DNA from: Rugalucina vietnamica
Lineage: Eukaryota > Mollusca > Bivalvia > Lucinida > Lucinidae
NCBI GenBank assembly: GCA_964017185.1
Contig: OZ024870.1
Location: 27,613,621-27,677,620, forward strand
Length of the DNA stretch: 64,000 nt
Direction of reading: 5' to 3'
The translations under genes were made by a program, and so were the position numbers. Positions 1-10,975 of this stretch are shown piece by piece; position 1 is the stretch's first letter, and each line of letters begins with the position of its first letter. The notes beneath the pieces were generated by a model. The model saw nothing but the letters and a program-made list of their open reading frames with translations. It had not been told where the DNA came from and did no database searches.

Positions 1-416
1 GGAATTAAACTCCTTGATCAGACTATTTTGCACCCCCACTCTCCACCCATACACGTTTGTGTATTGCATACATGTAAATGAATAAATGTGTATCATCTAT
101 CTAATATTTGATAAATAATACGCTTTAATGTTATTTTACATCCCTTTACGCCACTTTGCACTACTTTACTGAAGTGACTTCGCGCCACTTGGTAGATCTA
201 AATAATCAGTCTAATAACTAAATTTCGTAACACATTCTGTTGAAATTAGAAGCAAAAATACTAATATCAACTCCTTTTCGCTATACAAAAGTTCTTTACT
301 ACAAACACCAGTCCTTTTCTTATTTTAGGGTAAGATGATATAGCGAAAAGGACTCCTTTTCGCTATTTAAAGTCCTTTTCGCGAAAAGGAGTCCTTTGTG
401 CTATTTAGGGTAACCG
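1..416. repeat. 416-bp dispersed repeat, copy 1
   Basis: This segment recurs at 1726-2141 (offset 1725) almost without change; I see one difference by eye. It contains two palindromes: TAGCGAAAAGGA/TCCTTTTCGCTA around 341-365 and TCCTTTTCGCGAAAAGGA at 373-390. It ends in TTTAGGGTAACCG, after which the copies diverge. A third, partial inverted copy lies at 47032-47316. The left end coincides with the window edge, so the true start is unknown. There is no coding potential. Confidence 0.85.
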
Positions 417-457
417 CAATGTAACGACACTGGCATTTCCATCGGCTATGGGCAATT

Positions 458-555
458 CCCAGCGGGCACATGACGTCAAAATGACGTCATATCAACGTCG
501 ATGCGACGTCATCGACGTCGATCTGACGTCATTTTGACGTCATGTGCCTGTTGGG
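458..555. mobile_element. Palindromic MITE rich in TGACGTCA
   Basis: The 98-bp segment is one imperfect palindrome. It starts CCCAGCGGGCACATGACGTC and ends with the near complement GACGTCATGTGCCTGTTGGG. It holds several GACGTC cores, including full TGACGTCA octamers, the cAMP-response-element palindrome bound by CREB/ATF proteins in animals. The shape fits a foldback MITE. I could not define a target-site duplication. Confidence 0.6.
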
Positions 556-705
556 CTGTTATGGGTCCAAACAAGTGCGTTCAAATTCTATACGAAAACC
601 CCAAATATGAGTATAAACACCGAAACTATTGGGAGGCGGCTTTGAATGTAGACAAATTGTGGGTCAACTAGGGTCGCTATTAATTTGACCGCCCTTTAAT
701 ATAGG

Positions 706-845
706 GATCAACCATGGTTTTCAGTGTTCAAACATTCGATGGATCACGAGGAAGGTGTTTGAACACAAGGCCGCAGGCCGCGTGTTCAAACACCTTCCGA
801 GTGATCCAGCGAATGTTTGAACACTGAAACAAACCATGGTTGATC
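706..845. repeat. 140-bp inverted repeat (hairpin element)
   Basis: The left arm starts GATCAACCATGG and runs through GTGTTCAAACATTCG to GGTGTTTGAACAC. The right arm from about 781 is its near-exact reverse complement and ends CCATGGTTGATC at 845. The short loop carries GGCCGCAGGCC. It is probably a foldback MITE. Confidence 0.65.
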
Positions 846-1725
846 GCTATTCTTGCATTTTCACTCTAATCCACTTAAAATCTCATTGAAATAACATTAA
901 CAACGTAAAAACTCACCGAAAACCACAGAGCTTCTTCAACGTCGGCCATTTTGTTTCTACAAAATACATGACGTCACGTCGCATTGACCAATGACGTCGG
1001 CCAAAACCCATGTTCAAACGGCACGTGAATTTCATGATTTGAACATGGGTTTTGCTGTTTGAACACGGCTTTCGACCAATCGAAAACGGCTTCAAACAGC
1101 TATGCGCTCATAGGCGTACCACCCATTACGCACAGTACGCAAGTGCGTAATGTAAAAAGTTAAAAGTAGCTAAAATTATGGCGTTTTTTTGTCAATTTTC
1201 GATACAAATTTAGCTTTTTTGGCCTTGGTGCGTATAAATTGAAATTTTCAGGTTACGCCTACTACCTTGCATAAATACGCATTCTTTATTGGCATGTTAA
1301 TTTCCATGACTCTATAATACATGGGCAAGGTTTCGTAACGATATTTTACTAAGTGCGCGGCACTTTTTAGTTTTTACCAGAGACATTGCCTATCTCTAAA
1401 ATAATGCACGCAACATATCAATATTAAGAAAGAGCCAAACGCCATAAAATAAATTCCCCCTTGCATTCCATCACATCTGCATTTCAAGTTTGTATAAGTC
1501 CTCTAAAAATCATTAATTTTGTATAATGTTTCTTTCAGTAAAATTTTGCGTAGAATCTGAATCCCACACCCTCACTTTGTGTAGTAAATTCTAACATGTA
1601 AACTGTAAGCTAGGCTTATTGCAGAACTTCAGAAGAGTAATTTTCGTTTGTAATCATTGTCTTCTAAAAATAAAAAAGAAACATTGCCAAAAATAATGCA
1701 ACAAAGTTTTTGTCCGTCAGACCAA
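846..1725. other. Spacer between the two 416-bp repeats, no gene seen
   Basis: No open frame here has protein-like composition. A small hairpin at about 1007-1051 pairs ACCCATGTTCAAAC with its complement. The segment just before 1726 (GTCAGACCAAGGA) pairs with TCCTTGATCAGAC of the repeat to form a hairpin across the repeat boundary. Confidence 0.5.
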
Positions 1726-2141
1726 GGAATTAAACTCCTTGATCAGACTATTTTGCACCCCCACTCTCCACCCATACACGTTTGTGTATTGCATACATGT
1801 AAATGAATAAATGTGTATCATCTATCTAATATTTGATAAATAATACGCTTTAATGTTATTTTACATCCCTTTACACCACTTTGCACTACTTTACTGAAGT
1901 GACTTCGCGCCACTTGGTAGATCTAAATAATCAGTCTAATAACTAAATTTCGTAACACATTCTGTTGAAATTAGAAGCAAAAATACTAATATCAACTCCT
2001 TTTCGCTATACAAAAGTTCTTTACTACAAACACCAGTCCTTTTCTTATTTTAGGGTAAGATGATATAGCGAAAAGGACTCCTTTTCGCTATTTAAAGTCC
2101 TTTTCGCGAAAAGGAGTCCTTTGTGCTATTTAGGGTAACCG
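1726..2141. repeat. 416-bp dispersed repeat, copy 2
   Basis: This is a direct copy of 1-416 with the same internal palindromes (AGCGAAAAGGA / TCCTTTTCGCT) and the same terminal TTTAGGGTAACCG. The two copies bracket about 1.3 kb. They may be ends of one composite element or a segmental duplication. They lack the TG...CA ends of LTRs. Confidence 0.85.
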
Positions 2142-2933
2142 TATCTCCTCTACCTGCTATAGTCTAAAAACTTGCCTCTGATAATGGGTTTTCGCAGAAA
2201 ATTTTTGTATGGGGGACGACAGAAAATTATTTTCATGTCAAAATCTTGATCTTAGTTTGTCCTAATAGGACCTGCAAAAATTTTGAAAATCGGTGCACAA
2301 ATAAAGTTTTTATGGCCAAAATGAATTTTGAATAGGGATTTTGCATTGGCAAGGGAGATAATCGATGATCGTGAAAATGCATATTTTTCAAGAATTTTTA
2401 CCTGATCATGAAGATTTTGCCTCAGGTATATCATTTGTGTCAATTTATAATGATTTTGACCAATCATGATTAAATAGGGAGAATTTAAAATTTTTGCGGG
2501 AAAATATTTACCTCCCTTCCATGAGATTTTTGTACAGGAAATCCCTGTTCAAAAATGTTTTTGGCCAGAACTTTTTTTATTTGTCAACCGATTCTCAAAA
2601 TTTTTGCTGCACATTTTGCGACAAACTAGATGCTTAATTGTGCCAAGAAAATATTTTTTCTACATTTGAAGAATTGTAAAATATCTGCGAAAAACCAGAA
2701 TCACACACTACGAAACAGACATTAATTACCTATCCGCTTTTTATCGGATCCGAGTCATTTTAAAGCATTTCTACGCCACAAAACTTGTTATATGTACAAT
2801 CCAATCATACGCCCTAGTGGACACACTTAAAGCAGATCTGTGTCTGTGGAAAAATTCATAAACAGTCAGTCTTAAAATGTATATGATGAATAACTCTTTC
2901 ATCAACTGTATAGATACAACTGCAGTTTAAGGG
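2142..2933. other. AT-rich region, no gene recognised
   Basis: The sequence is rich in A/T runs such as AAAATTTTTGTA. The short open frames have no recognisable family. I see no repeat or RNA gene. Confidence 0.5.
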
Positions 2934-2980
2934 TTCAGGACAACTCGGCCCAAAGACAACTCGGCCCTGGACAACTCGGA
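2934..2980. repeat. ACAACTCGGCCC minisatellite, left outer part of a minisatellite-ended element
   Basis: Three units of (G)ACAACTCGG(CCC) stand directly against the 3' end of the retrotransposon at 2981. The order of units (GGACAACTCGGCCCAAAGAC first) matches the reverse complement of 8840-8893. This is therefore the outer left end of an element whose right end is at 8893. The last 15 bases (2966-2980) resemble 5745-5760 and look like a diverged target-site duplication around the retrotransposon. Confidence 0.7.
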
Positions 2981-5744
2981 TCTGAATCTGAATCTGAATA
3001 GTTTACTGGTGACACGCCAAATGACATTATTTCACCAGGGGGTTCGGATGGGGGGGAAATTAGTCCCTTGAACGCACGAGTGTAGCGAACTTGGACACAC
3101 AGTCATCAGACATTTCAGCAGAGGAGATAAGTGAATCAGGGAGGTCATTCCAGTCCCTGATAGTCTGTGGAAAGAAACTACTTTTGTACGCTTCTTTGCT
3201 AGCTGAAGGTATCTGAAAAGCCAAAGAGTGTTGATTTCTACAACGCCTATTCTTTGGGATAAGGTCATCTGTGGGTATTCTGGCTTTACCCTTTAGACCT
3301 TTGTATAGCAATATAAGTCTACTATCCTTCCTCCTTTTCTTAAGAGATTCCCATTTCAGTTGACCTAAAATGCCAGTCATGCTCCCAGTTTCAAAAACAT
3401 AATTTCCCGTCACAAACCTTGCCGCACGATTTTGTACCTTTTCCAGTTCTTCCTGGAGGCCATGAGTGTGAGGGTCCCAAACTGAGCTTCCATATTCCAA
3501 GACCGGCCGCACCAGTCCTTTATAAGCTGCTTCTTTCACATCTGGGGGACAAGAATACAAATTTCTCCTTAAGAATCCGAGAGTTCTGTTAGCCTTTGTA
3601 CAGACATTGGAAATATGAGTATTCCATTTCAAATCATTTGTGATAGTTACACCCAGGTATTTTATGCTTTCAACGTTCTCCAGTACAGTGCCCTCAAGGG
3701 TGTAGTTAGCCTGTATCTTACTAGACCGTTTATTTGTCAGCTGCATCATGTTGCATTTGACGGGTTGAAATCTCATTCCCCATTTCCTAGCCCAACTGCC
3801 TAAACGATCAATGTCTCTCTGAAGTTTCAATGTATCCTCTTCATTCTTGATTTCACGATAGCAAACACAATCATCAGCAAAGAGTCTTATTTCAGACTCA
3901 ATGTCTGCTGAGATGTCATTTATATACAAGGAAAACAGCAAGGGGCCAAGAACGGTGCCCTGAGGGACACCTGACACAACTGGAGCCCAATCCGATTTAA
4001 TACCATTAACCACTACCCTTTGTTGTCGGAAACAAAGGAAAGCATTTATCCAATTCAGTGTTGTTCCACCTATTCCATAGCTAAACAATTTGCTTTTAAG
4101 GAGTTCATGGGGAGGAGTATCAAAAGCCTTTTCAAAATCGAGTATAAAAGTGTCGACCTGGCCTTTTTTGTCTAAGATTTTGGCCCAGTCATTTATCACT
4201 GTAGTCAACTGAGTTTCACAGCTATGCCATTTCCTAAATGCGTGTTGCCTGTCCGACAAGAGTTCATGTTCATCAAGATGGGCCATAATATTTGAGCATA
4301 CAATATGTTCAAGAAGCTTACAAGGAATGCATGTCAAAGAAACAGGGCGGTAATTGCGGGCAAGTGACCTGTCGCCCTTCTTAAACAGGGGGCAAATATT
4401 AGCAAGAGACCATTCTTTAGGAATTTCATCTGTATCAATTGACTGCTGGAAGAGATGGGCGAATACCGGCCCTAATTCCACAGCCAGTTCCTTTAGGACT
4501 CTGGGATGAAGCTCATCAGGCCCTCAGGCTTTAGACGGGTTCAGACCTTTGAGAAGTTTGGTCACCCCTTCCTTTGTGACCACAATATCATGCATGAATG
4601 GGGCAGATCTATCCATAAGAGGGACCTGTTTGTATTCACTTTTAGTGAAAACATCCGAGAACTGACCATTAAATGCTTCCGCCTTCTCAAATTCGGATTG
4701 TGCAATTCCACTTCCATTTCTCTTTTTCAACGGGGGAATACCTTGGGTATCTTTTTTCTGACTGTTTATGTACCTGTAAAAATCTCTAGGATTAGCCTTA
4801 ACATCTCCTACCAAGTTGTTCACGTAAAGATCATGCTGCTTCCTGATATCAGCTTTGATCTCTTTCCGTAAAGATTCAAATTTAGATCTAAATTTTGCAC
4901 TACCAGTCTTTTTAGCTTTTGCATGAGTTGCATTTTTTCTGCGAATCTTCCTCCTTATTTCAGGTGTTATCCAAGGGACAGAGGAAACTGAGCGACTAGT
5001 TTTTGAGGGGATATGTTTATCTGCCGATTCCTGAATAAACGATGTAATGAGATTGAAATTTTCCTGGACCGACCGAGTATCTGAGTAACCGTTGAAGTAT
5101 CTTTCCTTTGCAAATTTAAGTGTTTCTGCTCTCATAGATTCATAATCACCTTTCTGATAACGATACACTTTTCTCCTAGGTTTCTTTATTGGGGGGATAG
5201 TAATTTTCAAAGTGCCAGAAACAATGTCATGATCACTGAGCTTATCCGGGGAATGAATGTCTGCAAACTGACCAGGAAGAGAGGTCAAAATTAAGTCCAA
5301 AGTATTTCTTTCTCTGGTGGGGAAATTGACTAATTGTTCCAAACCGTGGTCATTCATGATATCTATCAAAATCTGACCCTCTGTCTGACTCATTGATGAC
5401 CCAGATTTGCTGAGTCTGTCCGGCCATACAATATCTCTGAAGTTGAAATCACCTAAAACGTGAATTAAGGGGGGTTTGTTGCCTTTATTAATATTTTTGA
5501 TTTTGTCAAGCTGTTCTCTAAATAAATTGTCAAACTTTTCCAGGGAATTCAATAAGTCATTTCCATTGTCCGATACTGGTAAATGACCATCGACAGGTGG
5601 TCGATACCAGCTAGCCACAAAGTGAGTTTTCTTATTTACAAAAAGTTTGACCCAAACTGACTCTGAGTCATTGTCCAATTCTGTGAGGGGCATGTGTGGG
5701 ATGTCCTTGTGCACAAGAAGCATAACACCACCACCATTTAAGGT
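2981..5744 (-). mobile_element. 5'-truncated Jockey/CR1-like non-LTR retrotransposon, copy 1
   Basis: The element runs on the minus strand. Its 5' end at 5744 is truncated inside the endonuclease domain. Its 3' end is a short tandem tail (TCTGAA on the plus strand) at about 2981-2999, the kind of repeated tail seen in CR1/L2-type elements. Flanking sequences CCTGGACAACTCGGA (2966-2980) and CCAGGAAAATCTCGGA (5745-5760) form an imperfect 15-bp target-site duplication, as target-primed reverse transcription would leave. The host sequence is the minisatellite-ended element at 2934-8893. A second copy of the family lies at 43558-45637. Confidence 0.85.
3060..5744 (-). pseudogene. Retrotransposon ORF2: endonuclease C-terminus plus reverse transcriptase, one nonsense codon
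   Basis: One reading frame runs from 5744 to the stop at 3060-3062, broken only by a TGA at 4524-4526 where the 45-kb copy has a leucine codon (NPSKA-stop-GPDELHP against NPSKALGPDELHP). The 5' part is the end of an APE-type endonuclease: GGGVMLL, then GDFNF, then SDHDIV. The RT follows with motif A (DFEKAFD), motif B (SGVPQGTVLGPL) and the catalytic FADD at 3870-3881. Both aspartates are present. Open frame also extends about 16 codons upstream of 5744, but that sequence belongs to the flanking element. Without the TGA the RT would be intact. The missing endonuclease N-terminus makes this copy non-autonomous in any case. Confidence 0.85.
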
Positions 5745-5966
5745 CCAGGAAAATCTCGGATTAAGACTATCTTCTGATACTGAGTCGATCAATTTCTGAT
5801 CATCACCTCAGGTGTGGGGTGGGTGGCTAAATTTAGAATTTAGTCAAGGGAAAATCAAACATTTGGGGTGGACCATTAAACTATTTAGTGGTCAACTCGG
5901 TCCAATTCATAAGACAACTCGGCCCAGTTCAAAAGACAACTCGGCCCAGTTCAAAAGGCAACTCGG
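5745..5966. repeat. Inner part of the left minisatellite end
   Basis: The sequence resumes with CCAGGAAAATCTCGGATTAAGAC, which matches the complement of 8826-8852. It then carries an extra stretch of about 130 bp, followed by units GACAACTCGGCCCAGTTCAAAA repeated to about 5966. The extra stretch (TCATCACCTCAGGTGTGGGGTGGGTGGCT) recurs at 46963-47020, and GATACTGAGTCGATCAATTT recurs at 46218-46240. Confidence 0.65.
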
Positions 5967-6596
5967 TTCAGTAATCTTGGTTCGGTTTACTAGTAAATTA
6001 GACAGATTAAAGTATTGCGCAAAAAGACTGATGAACAATCAGACACTCTGACAAGATATCAGAAATACATTTTACGCCTCGTTGCACACTACGCCAATCA
6101 TTATGTGCTGTGGATCAATTATCTATCTATCTATGCTATTAGACAAACTCGCATTGAAATCAGTTGTCTTATTTCCAGACTAAATCACCTATTGGCTCAG
6201 CCGATTTGATCATCATAATTTGTCTTTTTATATGTATAAACAAATTTCTTTCGCCGTAGACTCGCGTCACATTTTTGCCGTTATTATGGACAATTGTACC
6301 AATAAAACCCGATTTATAATAATCTGTGACTTGTATCTACGACAAAAGATATTCATTTATTGAGGGGGTGGGGGGGGGGAGAAAAAACTATGGATTTTTT
6401 CTAAATTTTATTTTGTTTTACATAAATAACAATCACTAACAAACGTACGTTGTTTCAAATATTATGAATGAGAATTTGGTTATAACATAGTGATCCACCA
6501 CTGAACCTTAACGGTGGCATTCATTACCCTTTATACAATCACACAGATAGTACAATATGGAAAACACAAAGCCTCTTCTATGAGCGTACAGCCAGG
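5967..6596. other. No gene recognised; poly-G tract
   Basis: AT-rich sequence with a G-rich run at about 6364-6382 followed by AAAAAA. Nothing protein-like or RNA-like is visible. Confidence 0.5.
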
Positions 6597-6775
6597 TTTG
6601 TATCTGAGCAAGTTGAAATAATACCGTTTTATATATCTTAATTAAATTCAAATAGCGTTTACACATGAACTGCATGGAATTTCTAAAGTATCATTTATTT
6701 GTAAATTAAGCACATAATGTTTGTTTTACGTTGATTTAGCACATTTATATAAAACCGTTATGTTTTTTTGTTATT

Positions 6776-6820
<45 letters not shown>

Positions 6821-6996
6821 TATCTGAGCAAGTTGAAATAATACCGTTTTATATATCTTAATTAAATTCAAATAGCGTTTACACATGAACTGCATGGAAT
6901 TTCTAAAGTATCATTTATTTGTAAATTAAGCACATAATGTTTGTTTTACGTTGATTTAGCACATTTATATAAAACCGTTATGTTTTTTTGTTATTG

Positions 6997-7025
<29 letters not shown>
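6597..7025. repeat. Tandem 220-bp duplication with long poly-T tracts
   Basis: The segment from TTTGTATCTGAGCAAG to TTTTTTTGTTATTG plus poly-T occurs twice, at 6597-6816 and 6817-7025, essentially identical. T runs of about 45 and 32 end the two copies. Either a young duplication or an assembly artefact at the homopolymer could explain it. Confidence 0.8.
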
Positions 7026-7027
<2 letters not shown>

Positions 7028-8787
7028 CTCACCTGAGCCGTTAGGCTCACAAGGTGAGCTTATAGGATGGCCATGATCCGGCGTCCGTCCGTCCGTCGTC
7101 CGTCCGTCCGTCGTCCGTTCACAATTTCAAAGATCTTCTTCTCTGAAACCGCTTGGCCAACCAAAGCCAAATTTTGTATGAAGCATGTATAGGAAAGGGG
7201 AACCAATGTGTATATAAGAAATCCAGGTCACATGACCAAGATGGCCGCCATGCCCATATATGGTAAAAACCCTTCAAAAATCTTCTTCTCCAGAACCGGT
7301 GGACTGATTTCAACGAAACTTGGCATGAAGCATTGATGGCTCAAGCACTACAATGTGTATATAAATCATGACCCTGTGATGACCTTGACCTATTTTACGG
7401 CTAGGTCAACATAGGTCGCCAATGCATTTGAATGGGGAAAACTTTTAAAATGTCATTTAAATTGAAAGTCTTGCAGGAAATGGGCAGTAGGACTGAATAT
7501 TAATGATTCTGAAAAAAATTGGACCCCAGGGGCTCATATGCCCCCACCCCGGGGCAATATACATGTATATTACCATAATATTCAAACATCATCTCCTATG
7601 AAACCGGTTGGCCAATCAAAGCCAAATTTTATGTGAAGCATCAATAGGAAGGGGTAATCAATGTATATATAAATAATCCAGGTCACATGACCAAGATGGC
7701 CGCAATGCCCATATATGGTAAAAACCCTTCAAAAATCTTCGTCTCCAGAACAGGTGGATCGATTTCAAAGAAACTTGACATGAAGCATCGATGGCTAAAG
7801 TACTACAATGTATATATAAATCATGACCCTGTGATGACCTTGACCTTTTTACGGCAAGGTCAACATAGGTCGCCAATGCATCTGAATAGGGAAAACTTTT
7901 AAAATGTCATTTAAAGTGAAAGTCTTGCAGGAAATGGGCAGTAGCACTGAATATTAATGATTCCGAAAAAAAAAATGGACCCCAGGGGCTCATCTGCCCC
8001 CACCCCGGGGCAATATGTATATTACCATAATATTCAAACATCTTCTCCTCTGAAACCGCTTGGCGAATCAAAGCCAAATTTTATGTGAAGCATCTATGGA
8101 ATGGGGGAATTAATGTATATATAAATTATCTAGTTCACATGACCAAGATGGCTGCCATGCCCATATATGGTAAAAACCCTTCAAAAATCTTCTTCTCCGA
8201 ATCTGATGGTTCGATTTCAAAGAAACTTGGCATGAAGCACCAAAGGCTGAAGTGTTACAATGTGTATATAAATCATGACCCTGTGGTCACCTTGACCTAT
8301 TTTACGACAAGGTCAACATAGGTCGCCAATGCTTTGGAATGGGGAAAACTTTTAAAAAGTCATTTGAGGTGAAAATCTTGCAGGAAATGGGTAGTAGGAC
8401 TAAATATTAATGATTCTGAAAAAAAAAAATGGACCCAAGGGCTCATATGCCCAAACCACGGGGCAATGTACATAAATATTACCATAATATTCAAACATCT
8501 TCTCCTCTAAAACCACTTGGCCAATTGAAGCCAAATCTTATGTGAAGCATCTATAGGATGGGGGAACCAATGTATATATTAATAATCTAGGTCACATGAC
8601 CAAGATGGCCACCATGCCCATATATGGTAAAAACCCTTCAAATATCTTCTCTGAAACCAATAGATTGATTTCAGTGAAACTTGGCGTGAAGCATCCATGG
8701 CTATAGTACTACAATGTATATATAAATCATGACCCTGTGATGACCTTGACCAAGTTTATGGCAAGGTCAACATGGGTTGCCCATGCA
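7026..8787 (-). mobile_element. Family I dispersed tandem-repeat element, inverted, one end lost
   Basis: Read on the minus strand this is family I. The terminal hairpin (AGCTCACCTGAGCC... ...AAGGTGAGCT on the plus strand) is at 7026-7060. Next comes a GTCC-rich microsatellite at 7081-7118, then four tandem units of about 453 bp. Each unit contains CAAGATGGCCGCCATGCCC (starts near 7239, 7690, 8142 and 8597) and a GACCTTGACC...GGTCAACATAGGTCG segment. The other end is cut off at 8787 by the minisatellite. The short open frames over the units have no family resemblance. Confidence 0.8.
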
Positions 8788-8893
8788 TTTGTCTTTTGAA
8801 CTGGGCCGAGTTGTCTTATGAATTGGGCCGAGTTGTCTTAATCCGAGATTTTCCTGGGCCGAGTTGTCTTTGGGCCGAGTTGTCCGTAATTCC
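8788..8893. repeat. GGGCCGAGTTGTC minisatellite, right end of minisatellite-ended element
   Basis: The units run TTTTGAACTGGGCCGAGTTG, then TCTTATGAATTGGGCCGAG, then a variant CCGAGATTTTCCTGG, then two more units ending GAGTTGTCC. In reverse complement the order of units and spacers matches the left end (2938-2966, 5745-5767, 5890-5950). The two ends are therefore inverted copies of about 95 bp, the left one interrupted by two insertions. Confidence 0.75.
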
Positions 8894-9449
8894 AGTTTAA
8901 TTCCGGTAAATGTATAAACTATAAAAGCAACTGCATCTGAAATCCGATATCGAAATGACCGTTTATAGAAATAGCTGCTTACTCGGCTCACCACATGTTC
9001 TCCGTGTATCAATACCTAACGCATTTTGGTTTCCCCATCTGGGCGTTAAGGTTGATTTTTGCTCTCCACCTTTTAAGAATTATACGTTTGACTTCGCCTA
9101 TACGGAGGCTTGGTTAGCGGGGTAGGCAATATCCCATATCCCAAAATAAACCGTCAAATATATTCCATATCCCAAAAATTAATTTAACTCGTATCCCAAA
9201 ATAAATTCCAATATCCCATATCCCAAAATTCCTGAATATCCCATATCCCAATATAAAAAAAACACATAAATATCCCAGTATCCCTTAAAAAATAGGCCAA
9301 TATCCCGTATCCCAAATACCCTATACAAGCCTCTATACTCACCCTGCATAAATAGTCTATAACCGCGAACATGAAGTCAAGAAGTTATCACTGCGAATTA
9401 TCTGATACAAGCAATGCTATTTTCAATCAAGCAGGAGTGGCAAAAGGCA
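8894..9449. repeat. Degenerate (ATATCCC)n tract within a gene-free stretch
   Basis: From about 9128 to 9335 the motif ATATCCC/ATATCCCAAAA is repeated irregularly about 20 times. It is not the animal telomere repeat (TTAGGG). The rest of the stretch shows nothing recognisable. Confidence 0.65.
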
Positions 9450-10440
9450 TGTGAGTATGATGAAAACTTGACCATCTTTATTTCTTCATGTGTTGGTGAT
9501 TTCTTTGATGGCTCCGCTGACTAGATCATTTGTACCTTTAAACTGTCGGTTGCAAGTAGTACAAGACATTGTCAAGGAATCTGATGGTGGCCAATAATTA
9601 TTGGTCTTGGCTTTACGTTCTCTGCGCTTTTTTCAGCTTTCCAGATTTTCTTTTCATCATAATGAGATGCTCCTTCGTTGATTAATGAGACTGCACCACT
9701 TTGATCGCTCCTGTGCGACCTATTCCCAAGTTCGTTAGTGTAGCGTTTTTTTTCTGCCCACATTGAGACTGACCACCTTGAGAGAGCTTTCCCTCCTGTA
9801 CTTCTCAATAGAAAACTTTCGGGAAGTGGCTCATCAGGCATTCGTATAACTTGGCCAGTCCATGTTAGCTGTGCTAGCTTTAAGACCGTATGTACGCTTT
9901 GAATCTCTGCCTTCTACAGGACCTCTGCCTCTGCAATTTTGTCTTGCCACTTGATTTTAACAGCTTTCTCAAACTTCCGCTTAAGTGGAAATGGTTAAGT
10001 CTCTTTGCATTAGGTTGGTATACTGTCCACGTCTCACATGCATATAAGAGGACTGACTGTACTACAGCCTTGTAGACTTTCAGCTTGGTGTCAAGCTTGA
10101 TTCCATTTCGCTCCCAGACATTTGCAGGCAGTCATTCAAATGCCACACTGGCTTTTGCAATTTTGAGCGATCTCGTCATCAATGTGCACTGCTCTGGAAA
10201 GAGTGCTTCCCAGGTAGGTGAATTCATCAACTCCTTTCAGATTTTGTCCATTCATAGTGATAATTGGTTCATTATACAGGTTTCCAGGTGCTGGTTGGTG
10301 TACAACCTCGGTCTTTTTGTGCTGACTGTAAGATCATAGCTATATGATTGTAAAACTTGATCCATGGCCCTTTGCATTTTTGCCTCTGAGCTGGCATTCG
10401 TAACCATATCATCTAAAAAGAGGAGTTCATCTAGCACCAG
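9450..10440 (-). pseudogene. Decayed non-LTR retrotransposon RT, C-terminal fragment
   Basis: Minus-strand fragments from 10437 to about 9500 align by eye with the retrotransposon at 27346-29296. Shared blocks include a degenerate YADD box (here LFLDDM), NASSEAKMQRAMDQV, then MPDEPLP and KKRYTN, and a C-terminal CTTCNRQF that lacks the histidines of the finger seen at 29175-29247. Frameshifts separate the blocks. The catalytic box is already lost (LDD in place of ADD). Clade assignment from this fragment is uncertain. Confidence 0.7.
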
Positions 10441-10600
10441 GCTTGGGCAGCATTAATTGTCAAAGTAATGCATTTTCATTAAAATAGATTTGAAGCATTT
10501 GCATTAGCATTGGCATTAGCTAGTTTATAAAAACAATGCACTGGTATTAGCATTATTTGACAAAATACATGAAATGCATTGGCATTAGTTTTCAGGTTAT
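10441..10600. repeat. Degenerate GCATTA-type simple repeat
   Basis: Motifs GCATTAGCATTGGCATTAG and variants recur from about 10470 to 10595. It looks like an old expanded hexamer. Confidence 0.5.
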
Positions 10601-10689
10601 TTTACGAGGTGCAATGATGGGATGTTGAACATTTAATCAACTATCATACATTGCCGATTCTGGTACTTCAAAGTTATTTAACACATTCA

Positions 10690-10975
10690 TGATAAAGATG
10701 ATCAACTCTAATTGTTGTGGTTCTAATTGGTTTTGTGTTTTGAAGTCGAATTTTTGTGCTGTTTGAGCCTTATGTACGTTTTCATATTTTTAATTCAGTT
10801 CGGGTTACTGAGTGGCCGCCTATTGGAGAATAGCTGCTCACTCGGCTTACGATATGTTTTCTTGGTATGTACCTAAGTGTCATTTAGTTTTCCCACCCCT
10901 CGTTTTATGGAGTGGGAATTTCTTTCTGATTGCGCCATTTCCTGATCATTTCCCACCTGTACCTTTTCAGTATAA
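10690..10975 (-). repeat. Dispersed repeat R-290, inverted copy
   Basis: The reverse complement matches 41474-41760 and 27898-28195. It starts AAGGTACAGGTGGGAAATGATC, continues through CAATCAGAAAGAAATTCCC and ACTCAGTAACCCGAACTGAA, and reaches the block with GCACAAAAATTCGAC and AGAACCACAAC. Five copies are visible in this window, each beginning at the same point. That makes it a discrete mobile repeat. Confidence 0.7.

Noticed and set aside
1..2141. LTR retrotransposon with 416-bp LTRs
   Set aside because: The repeats lack TG...CA ends, and no primer-binding site, purine tract or coding sequence lies between them.
7687..8321. Similar short open frames with MTKMAAMPIYGKNPSKI in several family I units
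   Set aside because: They recur only because the DNA unit is repeated. The frames are broken at different points and lack known domains.
9128..9335. Possible interstitial telomere
   Set aside because: The motif is ATATCCC, not TTAGGG/CCCTAA, and it is very irregular.
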